From contig NZ_JACHMM010000001.1 of assembly GCF_014204975.1 (NCBI RefSeq), positions 5,766,037 through 5,830,036 of the forward strand: DNA of 64,000 nucleotides, written 5' to 3'. The translations under genes were made by a program, and so were the position numbers. The stretch's first letter is position 1. Every line of letters begins with the position of its first letter. This document shows, in pieces, positions 1 through 8,057 of this stretch. The notes below the pieces were generated by a model, which was not told where the DNA came from, did not search any database, and was given only the letters and a program-made list of their open reading frames with translations. The DNA is from Jiangella mangrovi. Its GTDB lineage: Bacteria > Actinomycetota > Actinomycetes > Jiangellales > Jiangellaceae.

Positions 1-174
1 GTCCTCGTCGCCGCCGCGGGCGACGCGGGCCAGCAGGGCGCCGGTCGACGGGTCCAGGGTCTCGAAGGTCTGCCCGGAGGCGGCCGCCGACCAGGTGTCC
101 CCGATCAGCAACGGGCGCTCGGCGGAGATGAACTCGGAGACCGAGGGCAGGAGGGTCGCGTCAGTCGTCGTCAT
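1..174 (-). CDS. Aldehyde dehydrogenase, N-terminal part (cut by window edge)
   Basis: Only the first 58 codons are present, read leftwards from an ATG at 174. The peptide has the short N-terminal strand pair typical of NAD(P)-dependent aldehyde dehydrogenases: a region like LLIGDTWSAAASG followed by ETLDPSTGALLARV, matching the family pattern 'xxIGGxWxxxxxGxTFxxxNPxTGxxLxxV'. It begins 13 bases after the permease stop and is co-oriented with the kdu/ABC operon, so it is probably the next gene of that operon. By context it may oxidise a semialdehyde of the sugar-acid pathway (for example alpha-ketoglutarate semialdehyde), but the catalytic Cys and Glu lie outside the window and the substrate is inference. 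Confidence 0.75.
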   Translation of the reverse strand, partial: MTTTDATLLPSVSEFISAERPLLIGDTWSAAASGQTFETLDPSTGALLARVARGGDED

Positions 175-187
175 CGAGAAGGGCCTC

Positions 188-1192
188 TCATTTCAGGACC
201 GCCACCTTGGAACGGTCGATCGTCACGCTGACCGCGATGATGATCAGCACGCCGTAGAAGATCGGTTCGAAGCCGGCGTCGACGCCGATGAGCGAGAGCC
301 CGGTGCGCAGCAGCACCACGATCAGCGCGCCGACGACGGTCCGGAACAGCCCGCCGTGGCCGCCGGTGATCGCCGTCCCGCCGACGATGACCGCCGCGAC
401 CGCCGGCAGCAGCAGGCTCTCGCCGAGCGTCGGGGCGCCGCTGAACGTGCGGGCCACCAGCAGCACGCCGGCCAGCCCCGCGCACGCGCCGGACACGCCA
501 AACGCGGCGATCTTCACCGCGCTCACCGGCAGTCCGGCCAGCCGGGCGGCGGGCTCCGCGTGGCCGACGGAGGCGACCCACCGGCCGAACGGGGTGAACC
601 TCATGACCGCGCCGAGCACGGCCACGACCACGAGCGCGATCACCAGCGCGCTCGGCACAGTGCCGCCGATGCGGGTGAACGCCCAGCGCAGCGCCGCGAT
701 GTCGGTGACCGCGACGGTGCTGGCGCCGGAGAACGCGAGCGCCAGCCCGGTCCACAGCGACATCCCGCCGAGGGTGACGATGAACGACGGCACCCGCGCG
801 GCCACGTGGATCCAGCCCTGCACCACCCCGGCCAGCGCGCACACCAGGACGACCGGCACCACCACCGCTCCGGACATCGACGGCACCCACAACGCCGTCA
901 GCACCGACGCGAACGACGCCAGCGCCCCGATGGACAGGTCGATGCCGCCGCACATGATCACCACCGTGATGCCGACGGCCAGCACCATCAGCGGCGCAGC
1001 GGAGTCGGCCATGGTGGTGAGGCTGCGCTGGGTCAGCAGGTCCGGGTTGCGCAGCGAGAGCAGGACCAGCAGGACGGCGAGGATGATCAGCGGCATGAAC
1101 CGGACCAGCTCGCGCCGCACCCGGCTCGACCCGTCCGGCTGCGGCGCCTTGCCCGCAGAGGGAGTGACCTCGGGCGCGATGTCGGTGCTCAT
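188..1192 (-). CDS. CUT2-family sugar ABC transporter permease (second of two)
   Basis: The product is a 334-residue integral membrane permease of the ribose/xylose (RbsC-like) class. A polar N-terminal tail of about 30 residues is followed by roughly eight to ten hydrophobic segments. The family signatures are visible: the GGIDLSIGAL segment near residue 80 and the GxxGLFRTVVGALIVVLLRTGLSLIG segment near the C terminus. Its ATG overlaps the ATPase stop by four bases (ATGA at 1189-1192), so translation is coupled. With the other permease (2715-3794) it probably forms a heterodimeric channel fed by the lipoprotein at 3794-4885. Family assignment is firm; the substrate is inferred from the kdu genes. 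Confidence 0.9.
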   Translation of the reverse strand: MSTDIAPEVTPSAGKAPQPDGSSRVRRELVRFMPLIILAVLLVLLSLRNPDLLTQRSLTTMADSAAPLMVLAVGITVVIMCGGIDLSIGALASFASVLTALWVPSMSGAVVVPVVLVCALAGVVQGWIHVAARVPSFIVTLGGMSLWTGLALAFSGASTVAVTDIAALRWAFTRIGGTVPSALVIALVVVAVLGAVMRFTPFGRWVASVGHAEPAARLAGLPVSAVKIAAFGVSGACAGLAGVLLVARTFSGAPTLGESLLLPAVAAVIVGGTAITGGHGGLFRTVVGALIVVLLRTGLSLIGVDAGFEPIFYGVLIIIAVSVTIDRSKVAVLK

Positions 1193-2718
1193 ACCATCTC
1201 CTCGAGGATCACGACGGGGTCCGGCTTGGCGCCCTTCGGGGTCTCGACGGTCGTCACGACCACGCCGTCCTTCATGACGACGACGCGGTGGCTGAGCGCG
1301 ATCATCTCCTCGAGCGTGTCCGAGAGCAGCAGCACCGCGCACCCGGCCGCGGCCAGGTCCCTGATCAGGGCGTAGACGTCGGACTTGGCGCCGACGTCGA
1401 GGCCGCGGGTCGGGTGGTCGAGGATCAGCAGCCGGAGGTCGTCGTCGATCATCCACCGCGCGAGCACGACCTTCTGCTGGTTGCCGCCGGACAGCGTGCC
1501 GATGGCGGTCTCGGGCGACGGTGTCTTGATGCCGAGCCGCCGCACCCAGTGCTCGACGAGGCCGCGCTCGCGCTTGGCCTGCAGGACCGGGCCCGTGCAC
1601 ACCTCGCCGACGTGCGCCATGGACAGGTTCTCGGCCACCGACATCGGCGGGACGATGCCGTCGGTGCGCCGCTCGGACGGGACGTAGCCGACGCCGGAGC
1701 GCACGGCCGAGCGCGGCGAGCCGAGCCGGAACGGCTGGTCATCGAGGGTCACGCGACCACCCGACGACCGGATCGCCCCGAACAGCGCCCGGCAGACGTC
1801 CTCGCGCCCGGAGCCCTGGACGCCGGCGACGCCCAGGACCTCACCCGCGCGGATCTCGAAGCTGACGCCGTCGCACCCCGCCGTGGAGAGGTCCGAGACC
1901 CGCAGCCGCACGGGGGCGCCGTCGCACTCCTTCTGCTTCTCGTCGTGGTAGTGGCTGCCGCCTGACTCGCGGCCGATCAGCAGGTGGTGCAGGTCGGTCG
2001 CGTCCACCGTCGACGGGTCGACCTCGGCGACGACCTGGCCGTTGCGCAGGACGTAGACGCGGTCGGAGACCTCGAGCACCTCGTCGAGGCGGTGCGACAC
2101 GAACACCACCGACGCCCGCCGTCGCAGCCGCTCGATCTGCGCGAACAGCGTCGCGATCTCGTCGCGCTCGAGCACACTGGTCGGCTCGTCGAGCAGCACG
2201 ACCGGCTCACCGGTGATCCGCTCTTCGATGGTGAGAACCTTGGCGACCTCGACCATCTGCCGCTGCGCGAACGTCAGCGTGTCGGTCCGGGCGCCGGGGT
2301 CGATCCGCGAGCCGATCTTGTCCAGCTGCTCCTGTGCCAGCGCCTTCATCGCGCGCCAGCGGTAGAAGCCCGCGCGGACGGCGGACCGCTCGGCACCGAG
2401 CAGGATGTTCTCGGCGACGGTGAGGTTCGGCACCAGCGACTGCTCCTGGAAGACCATGCCGATGCCGACGGAGCCGGCGTGCGCCACGCCGCGCAGGCGC
2501 ACCGCCTCGCCGCCGACCCGGATGGTGCCCGCGTCCGGGGTCACCAGTCCGACCAGCGACTTCAGCAGCGTCGACTTGCCCGCACCGTTCTCGCCGATGA
2601 GGCCGACGACCTCGTGCGGGCGGACCTCGAAGCTCATGCCGTCGAGCGCCGTGACACCCGGGTACCGCTTGGTCAGGCCCTCGACGGCGAGGACGGGAGC
2701 CGCAGCGGACGCCGTCAT
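1189..2718 (-). CDS. CUT2-family sugar ABC transporter ATP-binding protein (two cassettes)
   Basis: This 509-residue cytoplasmic protein carries two nucleotide-binding domains in tandem, as in RbsA/XylG/MglA. Cassette 1 has a canonical Walker A (GENGAGKST, near residue 42) and Walker B (LLDEPTS), with a degenerate signature (LTFAQRQ). Cassette 2 has the usual degenerate Walker A (GVQGSGRED), an intact signature (LSGGNQQKV) and a Walker B reading LLILDHPTRGLD. There the catalytic Glu is replaced by His near residue 434, while most RbsA-type proteins have LDEPTRG. The start codon overlaps the stop of the upstream permease (ATGA at 2715-2718). It energises import through the two flanking permeases. 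Confidence 0.92.
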   Translation of the reverse strand: MTASAAAPVLAVEGLTKRYPGVTALDGMSFEVRPHEVVGLIGENGAGKSTLLKSLVGLVTPDAGTIRVGGEAVRLRGVAHAGSVGIGMVFQEQSLVPNLTVAENILLGAERSAVRAGFYRWRAMKALAQEQLDKIGSRIDPGARTDTLTFAQRQMVEVAKVLTIEERITGEPVVLLDEPTSVLERDEIATLFAQIERLRRRASVVFVSHRLDEVLEVSDRVYVLRNGQVVAEVDPSTVDATDLHHLLIGRESGGSHYHDEKQKECDGAPVRLRVSDLSTAGCDGVSFEIRAGEVLGVAGVQGSGREDVCRALFGAIRSSGGRVTLDDQPFRLGSPRSAVRSGVGYVPSERRTDGIVPPMSVAENLSMAHVGEVCTGPVLQAKRERGLVEHWVRRLGIKTPSPETAIGTLSGGNQQKVVLARWMIDDDLRLLILDHPTRGLDVGAKSDVYALIRDLAAAGCAVLLLSDTLEEMIALSHRVVVMKDGVVVTTVETPKGAKPDPVVILEEMV

Positions 2719-3794
2719 TTCACCACCCCCAGCCGGTGCCGGACGGGCCACGTCGCGGCGGCGACGGCGACCACGACGATGACGCCCTGAACCGCCTGCT
2801 GGGCGTATGGGCTGACGCCCGCGAGGATCAGCCCGTTCTGCAGGACGGTGAGCACGAGCACGCCGATCATCGACTGCAGCACGCCGCCGCGCCCGCCGAC
2901 CAGCAGCGTCCCGCCGATCACCGCCGCGGCGATGGCGGAGAAGTTCAGCCCGCTGCCGGCCGTGACGACGCCGGAGCCCAGCTGAGAGGTCGCCATGACG
3001 GCACCCAGCCCGTAGAAGGCGCCGGCGACGGCGAACGCGGCGGTCTTGAAGCGCGCCACGGGCACGCCGGACAGCCGAGTGATGTCCTCGGCGCCGCCGA
3101 TCGCGTACGCGTAGCGCCCGACCCGGGTGTAGCGCTGGATCAGCCAGCCGACGAGGATCGCGCCCGCCGCCACCCAGCTCGCCACGGCGAACCCGAGGAA
3201 CTTCGACGACGCCCAGCCGCTCAGCCACGGGTCCCCGACGATCGGCCGCTCGCCGGAGAACAGGATGGTCGCCACACCGAGCCCGATCGCGTACACGCCG
3301 AGCGTCGTCAGGAACGACGGGATCCGCAGCCGGGTCGACAACAGGCCGCTGAGCAGCCCGAACGCCGCCCCCAGCGCGACCGTCGCGACGACCCCGAGTA
3401 CCCCGAGGTCCAGCCCCGTCCGCGAGTTCGCGACCAGCAGCGCGACGGTGAGCGCGCACGCGCCGATCACGCCCTCGACGGACAGGTCGATCGCGCCGAG
3501 CAGCAGCACGAAGGTGAGCCCGACGGTGACGACGGCCAGCACGGCGGCCGCGTCGACCACGGCCACCAGGTTGCCCCAGGTGCGGAACTGCGCGTCGAGG
3601 ACCGAGAACACCAGGATCATCAGCACGAGGGCGGCGAGCGACGCCGTGGTCTGGACGGCGTCGGTGCCGCTCGGGCGCCAGGGCAGGCGGGGGCGCGACG
3701 GCGTTCGCCCGGCCGCCGCCGGGGCCGGTCCCTGGGGCGGGGCCGGTCCGGCGGCGTCGGTGGCGCGCGGCCGCGCCGTGTCTGGCGAGGTCAT
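2715..3794 (-). CDS. CUT2-family sugar ABC transporter permease (first of two)
   Basis: This is a 359-residue RbsC-like permease with a 45-residue proline/alanine-rich cytoplasmic extension before the first span. Signatures include the LLLGAIDLSVEGVIGA segment and GGRGGVLQSMIGVLVLTVLQNGLILAG near the end. Its ATG shares one base with the stop of the substrate-binding lipoprotein (TGATG at 3792-3796), and its own stop overlaps the ATPase start. The order binding protein, permease, ATPase, permease is a common CUT2 arrangement. The two permeases differ clearly in sequence, so they are likely to pair with each other rather than be interchangeable copies. Confidence 0.9.
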   Translation of the reverse strand: MTSPDTARPRATDAAGPAPPQGPAPAAAGRTPSRPRLPWRPSGTDAVQTTASLAALVLMILVFSVLDAQFRTWGNLVAVVDAAAVLAVVTVGLTFVLLLGAIDLSVEGVIGACALTVALLVANSRTGLDLGVLGVVATVALGAAFGLLSGLLSTRLRIPSFLTTLGVYAIGLGVATILFSGERPIVGDPWLSGWASSKFLGFAVASWVAAGAILVGWLIQRYTRVGRYAYAIGGAEDITRLSGVPVARFKTAAFAVAGAFYGLGAVMATSQLGSGVVTAGSGLNFSAIAAAVIGGTLLVGGRGGVLQSMIGVLVLTVLQNGLILAGVSPYAQQAVQGVIVVVAVAAATWPVRHRLGVVK

Positions 3795-4885
3795 CAGCCG
3801 ATCGGGCCCGTGGCGCGGGTGAAGAGGTTGGCGCAGTCGACGTCGTCGAGGTTCAGCTCCGGCTCAGCGAACTCGGCGGCGTTCGTCTGGTCGATGAGGA
3901 ACTGCTCGGCGAAGAACGCGCGGTCATCGTTGGCCACGTCGGCCACGTCGAGCTCGCCAGTCGCGGCGCAGTACCCCATGGCCAGGCCGATCGCGCCCTG
4001 CCACGGGCCGTCGCTGGACACCGTCGCCGTCATGGTCCCCGCCTCGATCGCGGCGATCGCCTCCGGGACCGCGTCGATGCCGACAACGCCGACGCCCGTC
4101 GCCCCGGCCGCCTCGAGCGCCTGCATCGCGCCGAGCGCCATGTCGTCGTTGGCCGCCCAGACGCCGCCCACGTGCTCGCCGTGCGCGGTCAGCAATGTCC
4201 GGGTGACGTTGAGCGCCTCGGCCCGGTCGAACCCGGCGGTCTGCTCGTCCAGCAGCTCGATCTCCGGGTGCTCGGACAGCGCCCGCTGCAGGCCGGCGAA
4301 GCGGTCCTGCGCGGCGGACGTGTCGAGGATGCCCTGCAGCGCGATGACGCCGCCGCTGCCGCCCATTGACTCGAACAGCGCCTTCGCGATGAGATAGCCG
4401 GACTCCTCGCCGTCGTAGGTGATGTGCGAGACCCAGCGGTCGTAGCCGTCCCACGGGTTGAGGTCGGCCGGCTTGTTCCACTGGGTGACGAGGTAGGCGC
4501 CGGCCTCGTTCGCGGCCGCGACGATCGGGGCGGTGTCGGAGTCGCCGTTGGGCAGCACGTTCAGCACGGCGCACTCCATGCCGCTGCCCGCGAGGGCCTG
4601 GCGGATCTGCTCCTGCTGGCGCTGCGAGTCGCCGTCGTAGGTCAGGTGCTGCTGCTCGAGACCGACGGACTCGGCGAACTCGTCGCCGCCGCTGAGCCAC
4701 GCCGCCTCGTACGGGTTGGTCTGGTTGCGGACCTGGCCGATCAGGGTGACGTCCTCGGGGCTGCAGGCGCCGCCGTCACCCGACGCGCTGGAGGTGCCGC
4801 CGTCATCGGCACAGGCGGTGAGCAGGAGGCCGCCGGCGAGGACGCCGGTGAGGACCGCCAGTCGCTGACGTGTGGGTTTCCTCAT
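3794..4885 (-). CDS. Sugar-binding lipoprotein of the CUT2 transporter
   Basis: The 363-residue protein has a lipoprotein signal peptide: basic MRKPTRQR, a hydrophobic stretch and the lipobox LTAC followed by acidic/Ser-rich residues. The rest is a periplasmic-binding-protein type 1 fold (VTLIGQVRNQTNPYEAAW ... VWAANDDMALGAMQALEAAG), typical of ribose/galactose-class binding proteins. I chose the ATG at 4885 because GAGAGGGA lies about six bases upstream; an in-frame start at 4909 lacks this and would place eight residues before the signal peptide. It follows kduD after a 69-base gap, the largest in the operon. It is anchored outside the membrane and presents substrate to the two permeases; the ligand is probably an uronate-derived sugar acid or oligosaccharide (inference). 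Confidence 0.88.
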   Translation of the reverse strand: MRKPTRQRLAVLTGVLAGGLLLTACADDGGTSSASGDGGACSPEDVTLIGQVRNQTNPYEAAWLSGGDEFAESVGLEQQHLTYDGDSQRQQEQIRQALAGSGMECAVLNVLPNGDSDTAPIVAAANEAGAYLVTQWNKPADLNPWDGYDRWVSHITYDGEESGYLIAKALFESMGGSGGVIALQGILDTSAAQDRFAGLQRALSEHPEIELLDEQTAGFDRAEALNVTRTLLTAHGEHVGGVWAANDDMALGAMQALEAAGATGVGVVGIDAVPEAIAAIEAGTMTATVSSDGPWQGAIGLAMGYCAATGELDVADVANDDRAFFAEQFLIDQTNAAEFAEPELNLDDVDCANLFTRATGPIG

Positions 4886-4954
4886 TGAAGTTCCCTCTCC
4901 GCTTCGCACAGTCCGCGGTCGCGGGCTGCGTAGTCCTGTCTGCGGTGCGCTGAC

Positions 4955-5773
4955 CTATCGGGCGCTCCAGCCCCCGTCCACGAGCAGGACGTGTCCCGTC
5001 ACGTAGTCGGAGGCGCTGGACGCCAGGAAGACCGCGGCGCCGACGAGGTCGGACGGCAGGCCCCAGCGACCCGCGGGGATGCGGTCGCCGATGCTCGTCG
5101 CCCGCGCCGGGTCGGTGCGGAGCCGGGCCGTGTTGTCCGTGACGATGTAGCCGGGCGCGATGGCGTTGACCTGCACCCCGCGCGGCGCCCACTCGTTGGA
5201 CAGGGCGCGGGTGACGCCGGCGACGGCGTGCTTGCTCGCCGCGTACGACGACACCCCGATGCCGCCCTCGAACGAGAGCAGGCTGGCGACGTTGATGACC
5301 TTGCCGCTGCCGCGGGCGACCATCGGCCCGGCGACCCGCTGGGTCAGGAAGAACAACGACGTCAGGTTGACGTCGAGCACCCGGTTCCAGGAGTCCGCGT
5401 CGACCGTCAGCGCCTCCTCGCGGTGGATCACCCCGGCGTTGTTCACCAGGATGTCGACGTCGGCCGGCAGCTGGTCGTCCAGTGCGCCGCTCGCGATGAC
5501 CTCCGGGTGTGCCAGGTCCACGTCGATCGTCGTCGCCGTCCGGCCCAGCTCCTCGACCGCCTCCTTGGTGGCGTCGAGGCTGCCGGACCGCCCGGCGAGG
5601 ACGAGGTCGGCGCCCGCGACGGCGAGACCCATCGCGATCGCCCGGCCGATCCCCCGGCTCACGCCGGTGACCAGCGCCGTCCGCCCGACCAGCGAGAACG
5701 CCTGCAGGTCGGCGGGCTGTGGGGCGGGCTGGGCGGCTGCCTGCGGGACGGCCTGGCGGCCGTCGGTGCTCAC
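4955..5773 (-). CDS. kduD: 2-deoxy-D-gluconate 3-dehydrogenase, KduD-like SDR
   Basis: A classical short-chain dehydrogenase of 272 residues. After a Pro/Gln-rich lead of about 25 residues come the cofactor motif TGVSRGIGRAIA, the NNAG motif and the catalytic SSYAASKHA (Tyr-x-x-x-Lys). KduD interconverts 2,5-diketo-3-deoxygluconate and 2-keto-3-deoxygluconate, the step after KduI in catabolism of unsaturated uronates from pectin or glycosaminoglycans. The GTG start overlaps the kduI stop (GTGA at 5770-5773). SDR membership is certain; the KduD label rests on similarity of the core plus the adjacent kduI. Confidence 0.85.
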   Translation of the reverse strand: MSTDGRQAVPQAAAQPAPQPADLQAFSLVGRTALVTGVSRGIGRAIAMGLAVAGADLVLAGRSGSLDATKEAVEELGRTATTIDVDLAHPEVIASGALDDQLPADVDILVNNAGVIHREEALTVDADSWNRVLDVNLTSLFFLTQRVAGPMVARGSGKVINVASLLSFEGGIGVSSYAASKHAVAGVTRALSNEWAPRGVQVNAIAPGYIVTDNTARLRTDPARATSIGDRIPAGRWGLPSDLVGAAVFLASSASDYVTGHVLLVDGGWSAR

Positions 5774-6594
5774 AGGGCCTCCAGCGCGACGGGGTCGAGG
5801 TCGCCGTAGTCGGTGTTCTCGCCGGCCATGGCCCAGACGAACGCGTACGACCCGGTGCCCGCGCCGGCGTGGACCGACCACGACGGTGAGATGACCGCCT
5901 CGCCGTCGGCGACCCACAGGTGCCGGGTGCGGTCCGGCTCGCCCATGACGTGCAGGACGCGGGCGCCGTCGGCGAGGTGCGTGTAGAGGTAGACCTCGGT
6001 GCGGCGGTCGTGGCGGTGCGGCGGCATGGTGTTCCACACCGACCCGTCGGCGATGACGGTGACGCCGAGCTGCAGCTGGCACGACGGGTGCCCGCCGGGA
6101 CCCCACACGTAGCGGTACAGGCTGCGGACGCTGGCGCCGCGCTGCTCGCCCAGCTCGACCGGCTCGACCTCGGCCCGGCGGAAGACGGCGACGCCGTGGT
6201 CGGCGTGCGCGGCGGCGGAGACCAGGTAGAACCGGGCGCCGTCGCCGCGGAACGCGACCCGCCGGCCGAGGCCGACGTAGGCGCCGTCGAGCGGGCCCAG
6301 CTCGTGCGGCTGGTCGTCGACCAGCAGCTCGCCGGCGACGTCGCCGACGTTGACGACGCCGAGCTCGCGCCGTTCGAGGAAGTGCGCCGCGCGGAGCGGG
6401 TCGAAGGCCGGCAGGGGCAGCGCCTCGGCTCCGGCCGGCACCGCGCCGCCGAGGACCATGCGATCCTCGTGCGTGTAGACCGCGCGCACCTCACCGGTGG
6501 CGAACAGGCCGTCGACGAGGTAGCGCTCCCGCAGCTCGGCGTTGGTGGCCGTCTCGACCGACGCTGGCGCGGTCGCCTGGCGGACCTCCATCAT
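5770..6594 (-). CDS. kduI: 5-keto-4-deoxyuronate isomerase KduI
   Basis: The 274-residue protein matches KduI in length and layout. It opens MMEVRQ, comparable to MDVRQ of the E. coli enzyme, and its cupin core carries the metal site NTMPPHRHDRRTEVY (two His and a Glu), with further conserved segments VHAGAGTGSYAFVWAMAGEN at the end. KduI converts 4-deoxy-L-threo-5-hexosulose uronate to 2,5-diketo-3-deoxygluconate. I placed the start at 6594 because GGGAGAG lies just upstream; an ATG at 6606 is possible. It is the first gene of the leftward operon and faces the IclR regulator across a 148-base gap. Confidence 0.92.
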   Translation of the reverse strand: MMEVRQATAPASVETATNAELRERYLVDGLFATGEVRAVYTHEDRMVLGGAVPAGAEALPLPAFDPLRAAHFLERRELGVVNVGDVAGELLVDDQPHELGPLDGAYVGLGRRVAFRGDGARFYLVSAAAHADHGVAVFRRAEVEPVELGEQRGASVRSLYRYVWGPGGHPSCQLQLGVTVIADGSVWNTMPPHRHDRRTEVYLYTHLADGARVLHVMGEPDRTRHLWVADGEAVISPSWSVHAGAGTGSYAFVWAMAGENTDYGDLDPVALEAL

Positions 6595-6742
6595 GTGCTC
6601 TCCCATCGAACGTCGAATCGGCGAGACGGGTGGGACGGCGGCGCCTTAGGTTCACATATGCGGACCGCTGTCCTCATTTGCGACCGCACTCAACCAGGAT
6701 GTGAATGACCTGTCAAGGATGGGTCTGCTAGCTTTGTCTGTG
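6595..6742. promoter_or_regulatory. Divergent kduI / iclR control region
   Basis: The gap between kduI and the IclR gene carries a separated inverted repeat, TTCACAT at 6651-6657 and ATGTGAA at 6699-6705, plus the small palindrome GCGGaCCGC near 6660-6668. For the rightward gene, ATGACC (6705-6710) and TAGCTT (6729-6734) are 18 bases apart and could be -35 and -10 elements, which would start the mRNA at or next to the ATG at 6743. An IclR protein acting on its own divergent operon would be expected to bind here. Repeat and spacing are seen; the binding role is inference. Confidence 0.45.
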
Positions 6743-7531
6743 ATGAGGGCCGATGAGATGGACGACCACCCCGACACCGAGGGCAGCGACGACGGCGACT
6801 TCCAGCCCGTGAAGTCGGCCGGTCGCGTGCTCGAGGTGCTCGACGTGCTCGCCTCCACGGGCCCGCAGTCGATGCGCGACCTCGCCGACCAGCTGGGCGT
6901 CCCGAAGAGCAGCATGCACGCGCTGCTGCGGACCATGCAGCACTACGGCTGGCTCGAGCTCGACGCCACCGGCAAGCAGTACGGCCTGGGGGTCCACGCC
7001 CTGCTCGTGGGGTCCGCGTACGTGGACGGCGACGACGTCGTGGCCCGCACCAGCCCCATCCTCGACACCCTCGCCGCCAACACCGGCGAGACGGTGCACC
7101 TCGGCCGGCTCGAGGGCGACAGCGTCGTCTACATGGCCAAACGCGAGTCCGTGCACCCGCTGCGCATGTTCTCGGCGGTCGGCCGGCGGCTCTCGGCGTA
7201 CTCCACGGCGCTGGGCAAGTGCCTGCTCGCCACGCTGACCGACGAAGAGATCGCCGCCCGCATGCCCGAGAAGCTCGAGGCCGCGACCGAGAAGACGATC
7301 ACCGACCCCGACCTGCTCATCAAGGACATCCGCCGGGCCCGGGTCCGCGGCTACTCCATCGACGACGAAGAGACGACGCAGGGGCTGCGCTGCTTCGCCA
7401 TCGCACTCCCCCAGCGCGCGCCGACGCACGACGCCATCAGCATCTCGGTGCCGATCTTCCGCCTCGACGACGAGCGCCAAGAGGCCGTCGTCCGGCTGCT
7501 CTTCGAGGCGCGCTACTCCTTCGCCCGCTGA
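6743..7531 (+). CDS. IclR-family transcriptional regulator (KdgR-like)
   Basis: A 262-residue regulator with an N-terminal winged helix (KSAGRVLEVLDVLAS ... SMRDLADQLGVPKSSMHALLRTM) and the C-terminal IclR effector domain (GETVHLGRLEGDSVVYMAKRES, and SIDDEETTQGLRCFAIAL). IclR proteins of this type, such as KdgR, sense small acids and repress sugar-acid genes. It is divergent from kduI and is the obvious local regulator. The start is uncertain: ATG 6743 fits a leaderless transcript from TAGCTT at 6729-6734; a GTG at 6701 would add 14 residues but has poor ribosome-binding spacing; ATG 6758 is also in frame. Confidence 0.88.
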   Translation: MRADEMDDHPDTEGSDDGDFQPVKSAGRVLEVLDVLASTGPQSMRDLADQLGVPKSSMHALLRTMQHYGWLELDATGKQYGLGVHALLVGSAYVDGDDVVARTSPILDTLAANTGETVHLGRLEGDSVVYMAKRESVHPLRMFSAVGRRLSAYSTALGKCLLATLTDEEIAARMPEKLEAATEKTITDPDLLIKDIRRARVRGYSIDDEETTQGLRCFAIALPQRAPTHDAISISVPIFRLDDERQEAVVRLLFEARYSFAR

Positions 7532-7567
7532 CGCCAACGCCCCGCAAACCGGCTCACATCGCGCCCC

Positions 7568-7742
7568 TTGATCATCAACCTTTTGCGACGTCAGGACAGC
7601 ACAAAAGGATGATGATCATGCTCCTCCACGCCACTCCCTCATGATCATCAAGGATTCACCACACCCTGACGTGGTCGATCCTTGATGATCATGGAGAACC
7701 CGGGCTTCCAGCGCGACGGAACCCCGATTCCCCCATGATCAA
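7568..7742. repeat. Cluster of TGATCATCAA-based inverted repeats
   Basis: Two long hairpins lie side by side in the gap after the IclR gene. Hairpin 1 pairs GATCATCAACCTTTTG (7570-7585) with CAAAAGGATGATGATC (starting near 7602), with one mismatch. Hairpin 2 pairs CATGATCATCAAGGAT (7640-7655) with ATCCTTGATGATCATG (7678-7693), 16 perfect bases, and its loop adds ACCAC/GTGGT. A further half-site CCATGATCAAC follows at 7733-7743. The same TGATCATCAA core recurs in each arm. The region is visibly more AT-rich than its surroundings. It could be a bidirectional terminator or REP-like elements; no T-run follows either stem. Confidence 0.75.
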
Positions 7743-7865
7743 CAGTGAGCGGCCGGCGCGACCGCCGCCCACGGCGGGACCGGTCGCCAAGACCACAGTG
7801 AGACAGGTAGCGGCCAGCGGAACAGGAGCACAGCGTCACCAAGGGCCGGGTCCATTTTGGGGAGG

Positions 7866-8006
7866 GGCCCTGGTGCTGTGAAAGGCGAGGGCGCGGCGGC
7901 GCGGGTCAAGTCCAAGCCCCGGAAGCACCCACGAAGCTGCACCACAGAGGGCGCAGACTTGAGGCGCGCCGCCGCGCCCTCGACAATCGAGACAGCAGGG
8001 GCCCGA
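7866..8006. repeat. Long imperfect inverted repeat
   Basis: An 18-base perfect GC-only pair, CGAGGGCGCGGCGGCGCG (7886-7903) and its complement at 7965-7982, forms the centre of each arm. Pairing continues inward (GTCAAGTC with GACTTGAG, about 7 of 9) and outward (GGGCCCTGGTGCTGT with ACAGCAGGGGCCC). The whole structure spans about 140 bases with a loop of roughly 50. No open frame of note lies inside. It resembles a MITE-like or REP-type palindrome rather than a terminator; it sits 50 bases before the next gene. Confidence 0.65.
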
Positions 8007-8057
8007 CCCACGTCAGCACCCACACGCCGAACCTCATCACCCCGGTACCGTGACGCC

